A stretch of 6,382 bases of DNA, from NCBI GenBank assembly GCA_042218065.1, contig JBDGRL010000098.1, positions 1 to 6,382 of the forward strand. The letters are read 5' to 3'. The first letter of the stretch is position 1. The number at the start of each line of letters is the position of its first letter. The translations under genes and the position numbers were made by a program. Source of the stretch: JBDGRJ01 sp042218065 (GTDB taxonomy: Bacteria; Patescibacteriota; Patescibacteriia; Magasanikbacterales; UBA922). The notes beneath the pieces were generated by a model. It made no database searches and was not told the DNA's origin. It was given only the letters and a program-made list of their open reading frames with translations. Of the stretch, positions 4,929 to 6,382 are shown piece by piece.

Positions 4929-5288
4929 TTAGAGGCTCTTAAGATGAGTGTGTTTGAATCCTTCCTTCTTTTTGAGCCCATATCCCAAAATTCTATCTCC
5001 GGCTATGTGAGATATCCAGATTAGACTTATTTCATGCAGCAGTGTATTATTTGAGATGATTCCATATGAAAGTAGGATTGCAGGCAACAGATAGTTGTGG
5101 AAAATATTGTAGAGTAGAGCCCCCAGTTCTTCATCTTTCAGATAGCCTGCCATAGAAATATCTGGAAGCAGTATCAGAACTAGGAAAATAAGTCCTGAAC
5201 CGTTCAATATACTGAAATAGCTGAAAAGTGAAAGAGCTAAAACAGCAATTGATTCAGTTCTCTCGAAGAACTTCCAGTCAAGGTTCAT
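4929..5288 (-). CDS. DUF4260 family membrane protein
   Basis: 119 aa, typical full length. The family's motifs are clear and in order: LLPDISMAGYL (40-50), GALLYNIFHNYLLP (56-69), W91 with HIAGDRILGYGLK (94-106), and GFKHTHL (110-116). Three or four hydrophobic segments (about 14-28, 30-45, 65-80, 83-98) place it in the membrane; the conserved H, D and R residues suggest an active or ligand site, but no function is known. DUF4260 genes are scattered through bacteria and archaea in patterns suggesting transfer. Here it is the only gene between the second and third tRNA-end repeats, in reverse orientation to the repeats and to the glycosylase. The ATG at 5288 has no obvious Shine-Dalgarno. A poor TATA-like CTTTAC lies about 25 nt upstream. 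Confidence 0.92.
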   Translation of the reverse strand: MNLDWKFFERTESIAVLALSLFSYFSILNGSGLIFLVLILLPDISMAGYLKDEELGALLYNIFHNYLLPAILLSYGIISNNTLLHEISLIWISHIAGDRILGYGLKKKEGFKHTHLKSL

Positions 5289-5325
5289 AAGTGATACTTT
5301 CCTGTCAAGCGTAAAGAAAACCCAT

Positions 5326-5346
5326 GGTTCAAATCCGGGTCCTGTC
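5326..5346 (+). repeat. tRNA 3'-end fragment, copy 3 (putative attachment core)
   Basis: GGTTCAAATCCGGGTCCTG (5326-5344) is identical to 3840-3858. The following TC G differs from copy 1 (CC A), so the acceptor end has a different sequence. The T-stem 5' strand reads CATGG (5323-5327), with one mismatch and one wobble against CCGGG, so homology starts at the T-loop. It lies 3 bp from the transketolase stop codon and marks the right end of the cassette row. Confidence 0.85.
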
Positions 5347-5349
5347 GAG

Positions 5350-6382
5350 TCACTCTACAAGCTCTTCGGCTTTTTCCTGTATTCCGTGTCTGCCGATTCC
5401 GCACTGGTGGAGGAGTTCCTGCTTTTCGCCGGAGTGTGGGATGTCTCCGACTGCGAGTGTCCTGATGTTGACTCCACATTCTTCGAGCTGTTTGTGCAGC
5501 ATCTCTCCGATACCGCCCTCGCAGTAGTGGTCCTCTGAAACTACCAGGTTGCCGCTGTTCTCTTTCAGGAATTCCTCAAACTTTTCTCCGTTGAAGGGCT
5601 TGACGCAGTAGATGTCGACGACCGCAGCTTCTATACCTTCTTCTTCCAGGAGTTCCTTCGCCTCAAGTGCCTCGTGTACTGTTATTCCAGCTCCTGCCAG
5701 TACCACGTCAGGATTCTCAGGTTTCTCCACTACCTTGAAGTCTCCGACAGGAAACTCTTCGTCGCTGTCGTAGATTACCTCTGTCTCCGGCCTGGTGGTC
5801 CTGATGTAGTCGAGATTATCCGATTCGTAAGTTTTCTCGACCAGCTTCCTGGTAGCGTTCCCGTCGCTAGGGTAGAAAACCTGGCTCTCTCTCAGCGCCC
5901 TGAAGAGGGCTATATCGCTCAGACCCATCTGGGAGGCACCGTCCTCTCCGATTGAGACCCCTGCGTGGGAGCCCACGAATGTCATGTCTGCCTCGCTCAG
6001 GGCCGCCATCCTGATCTGGTCATGCGCCCTTGAAATAAAGGCGGAGAAGGTTGAGGTGAAAGTCTTGAAACCTTTGACTGAGAGCCCCTGGCTCATCCCC
6101 ACCATGTTCTGCTCAGCGATGAAACACTCGACAAACTGGCCGGGGTTGTCCTCTTTGACGTACTCAGCCCTGGTAGAATTAGAAACCTCCGCATCGACGG
6201 CTAGAACTTCGCCTTTTGCGTCGGCGAGATCAGCTAAAGCGTTCCCATAGGCATCACGGGTCGCGAGAACCTCTCCCTTATCGTACTCCTGCCATTCTAC
6301 CTCTTCATCCCTGAACTCTTCCGCCCTCGATTCTTCTGGCTTTTCAATCTCGACTTCCGGCATCCCGGGATCGGGTAGTTCT
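5350..6382 (-). CDS. tkt: Transketolase, C-terminal part (gene runs off the right edge)
   Basis: A thiamine-diphosphate enzyme of the non-oxidative pentose phosphate pathway that moves two-carbon units between sugar phosphates. Counting from the ATG at 6363: pyrimidine-binding domain from ATRDAYGNAL (34-43), the catalytic glutamate in FIAEQNMVG (E84), STFSAFISRAHDQIRMAA (104-121), GSHAGVSIGEDGASQMGLSD (131-150), YIRTTRPE (186-193), then the C-terminal domain with AGAGITVHEAL (223-233) and SEDHYCEGGIGE (276-287). These motifs closely resemble the short, animal-type transketolases. The frame has no stop between 6363 and the window edge (reading ELPDPG), and residues 1-30 look like an acidic interdomain linker. 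The thiamine-binding N-terminal half is therefore probably fused and lies outside; a split C-terminal subunit starting at 6363 is the alternative. It is acidic, and richer in G+C than the cassettes beside it. Confidence 0.93.
   Translation of the reverse strand, partial: ELPDPGMPEVEIEKPEESRAEEFRDEEVEWQEYDKGEVLATRDAYGNALADLADAKGEVLAVDAEVSNSTRAEYVKEDNPGQFVECFIAEQNMVGMSQGLSVKGFKTFTSTFSAFISRAHDQIRMAALSEADMTFVGSHAGVSIGEDGASQMGLSDIALFRALRESQVFYPSDGNATRKLVEKTYESDNLDYIRTTRPETEVIYDSDEEFPVGDFKVVEKPENPDVVLAGAGITVHEALEAKELLEEEGIEAAVVDIYCVKPFNGEKFEEFLKENSGNLVVSEDHYCEGGIGEMLHKQLEECGVNIRTLAVGDIPHSGEKQELLHQCGIGRHGIQEKAEELVE

Noticed and set aside
5281..5306. A fourth, decayed repeat (GGTTCA ... TCCTGTC)
   Set aside because: The two matching pieces are short, the space between them differs by 4 nt from the real copies, and GGTTCA lies in the DUF4260 start codon region; chance is enough.
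3837..5346. Split-tRNA halves as in Nanoarchaeum
   Set aside because: The fragments begin at the T-arm, not at the anticodon loop where known split tRNAs join, and copies 2 and 3 lack a T-stem 5' strand.
5275..5347. A complete tRNA gene ending at copy 3
   Set aside because: The upstream 50 bases do not fold into D and anticodon arms, lack a GACAGGA at the right distance, and the T-stem is mismatched.
5324..6250. Open frames antisense to the transketolase
   Set aside because: They are by-products of its codon bias; the opposite strand encodes a clear enzyme with family motifs throughout.
1..6382. CRISPR array, insertion sequence, transposase or integrase
   Set aside because: No regularly spaced short repeats and no recombinase or transposase motifs were seen on either strand; the only recurring sequences are the promoter block, the paralog pair and the tRNA-end fragments.

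Overview
The window reads as archaeal and probably comes from a halophilic DPANN lineage, with nanohaloarchaea as the best guess. Three things point that way. Start codons sit about 30 nt after TATA-like boxes with no Shine-Dalgarno, while internal operon genes do have GGAGG-type sites. Many start/stop pairs overlap (ATGA, GTGA, TTGA). The transketolase is strongly acidic. The lineage call is inference; no rRNA or complete tRNA gene is present.

Left part (1-1910): a leaderless operon (65-1666) of two small multi-pass membrane proteins, the second of the DUF2178 type, a 16-codon coupled reading frame, and a CPBP/Abi-family intramembrane protease. A possible 45-aa ORF follows. Middle (1911-2884): two minus-strand membrane-protein genes, one resembling the haloarchaeal/actinobacterial 'sensor domain' family (PF13796-like) and one unrecognised 74-aa two-helix protein. 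Next (2931-3801) is a second, shorter copy of the first operon. It has the same 28-bp promoter/operator, a 33-codon remnant where the first membrane gene should be, a DUF2178 paralog, a 47-codon TTG-start ORF, and an XRE/Cro helix-turn-helix regulator. The regulator probably controls both operons through the shared inverted repeat AAGACTT-N6-AAGTCTT.

Right part (3837-5346): the sequence is punctuated by three same-orientation copies of a tRNA 3' end (T-loop plus acceptor strand). No tRNA body is attached to any of them. Between copies 1 and 2 lies one gene, an AlkA/OGG-like HhH-GPD DNA glycosylase with its own leaderless promoter. Between copies 2 and 3 lies one gene, a DUF4260 membrane protein in the opposite orientation, with a T-tract terminator. 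This looks like a tandem row of single-gene cassettes delimited by tRNA-derived attachment cores. It ends 3 bp from the stop codon of a housekeeping transketolase (minus strand), which runs off the right edge and is visibly richer in G+C than the accessory part.

Overall picture: a conserved metabolic gene at the right, an accessory island beside it built by tRNA-end-targeted insertion of single genes, and a duplicated, commonly regulated membrane-protein module further left. The cassette array and the shared-operator module are the two items most likely to be new.
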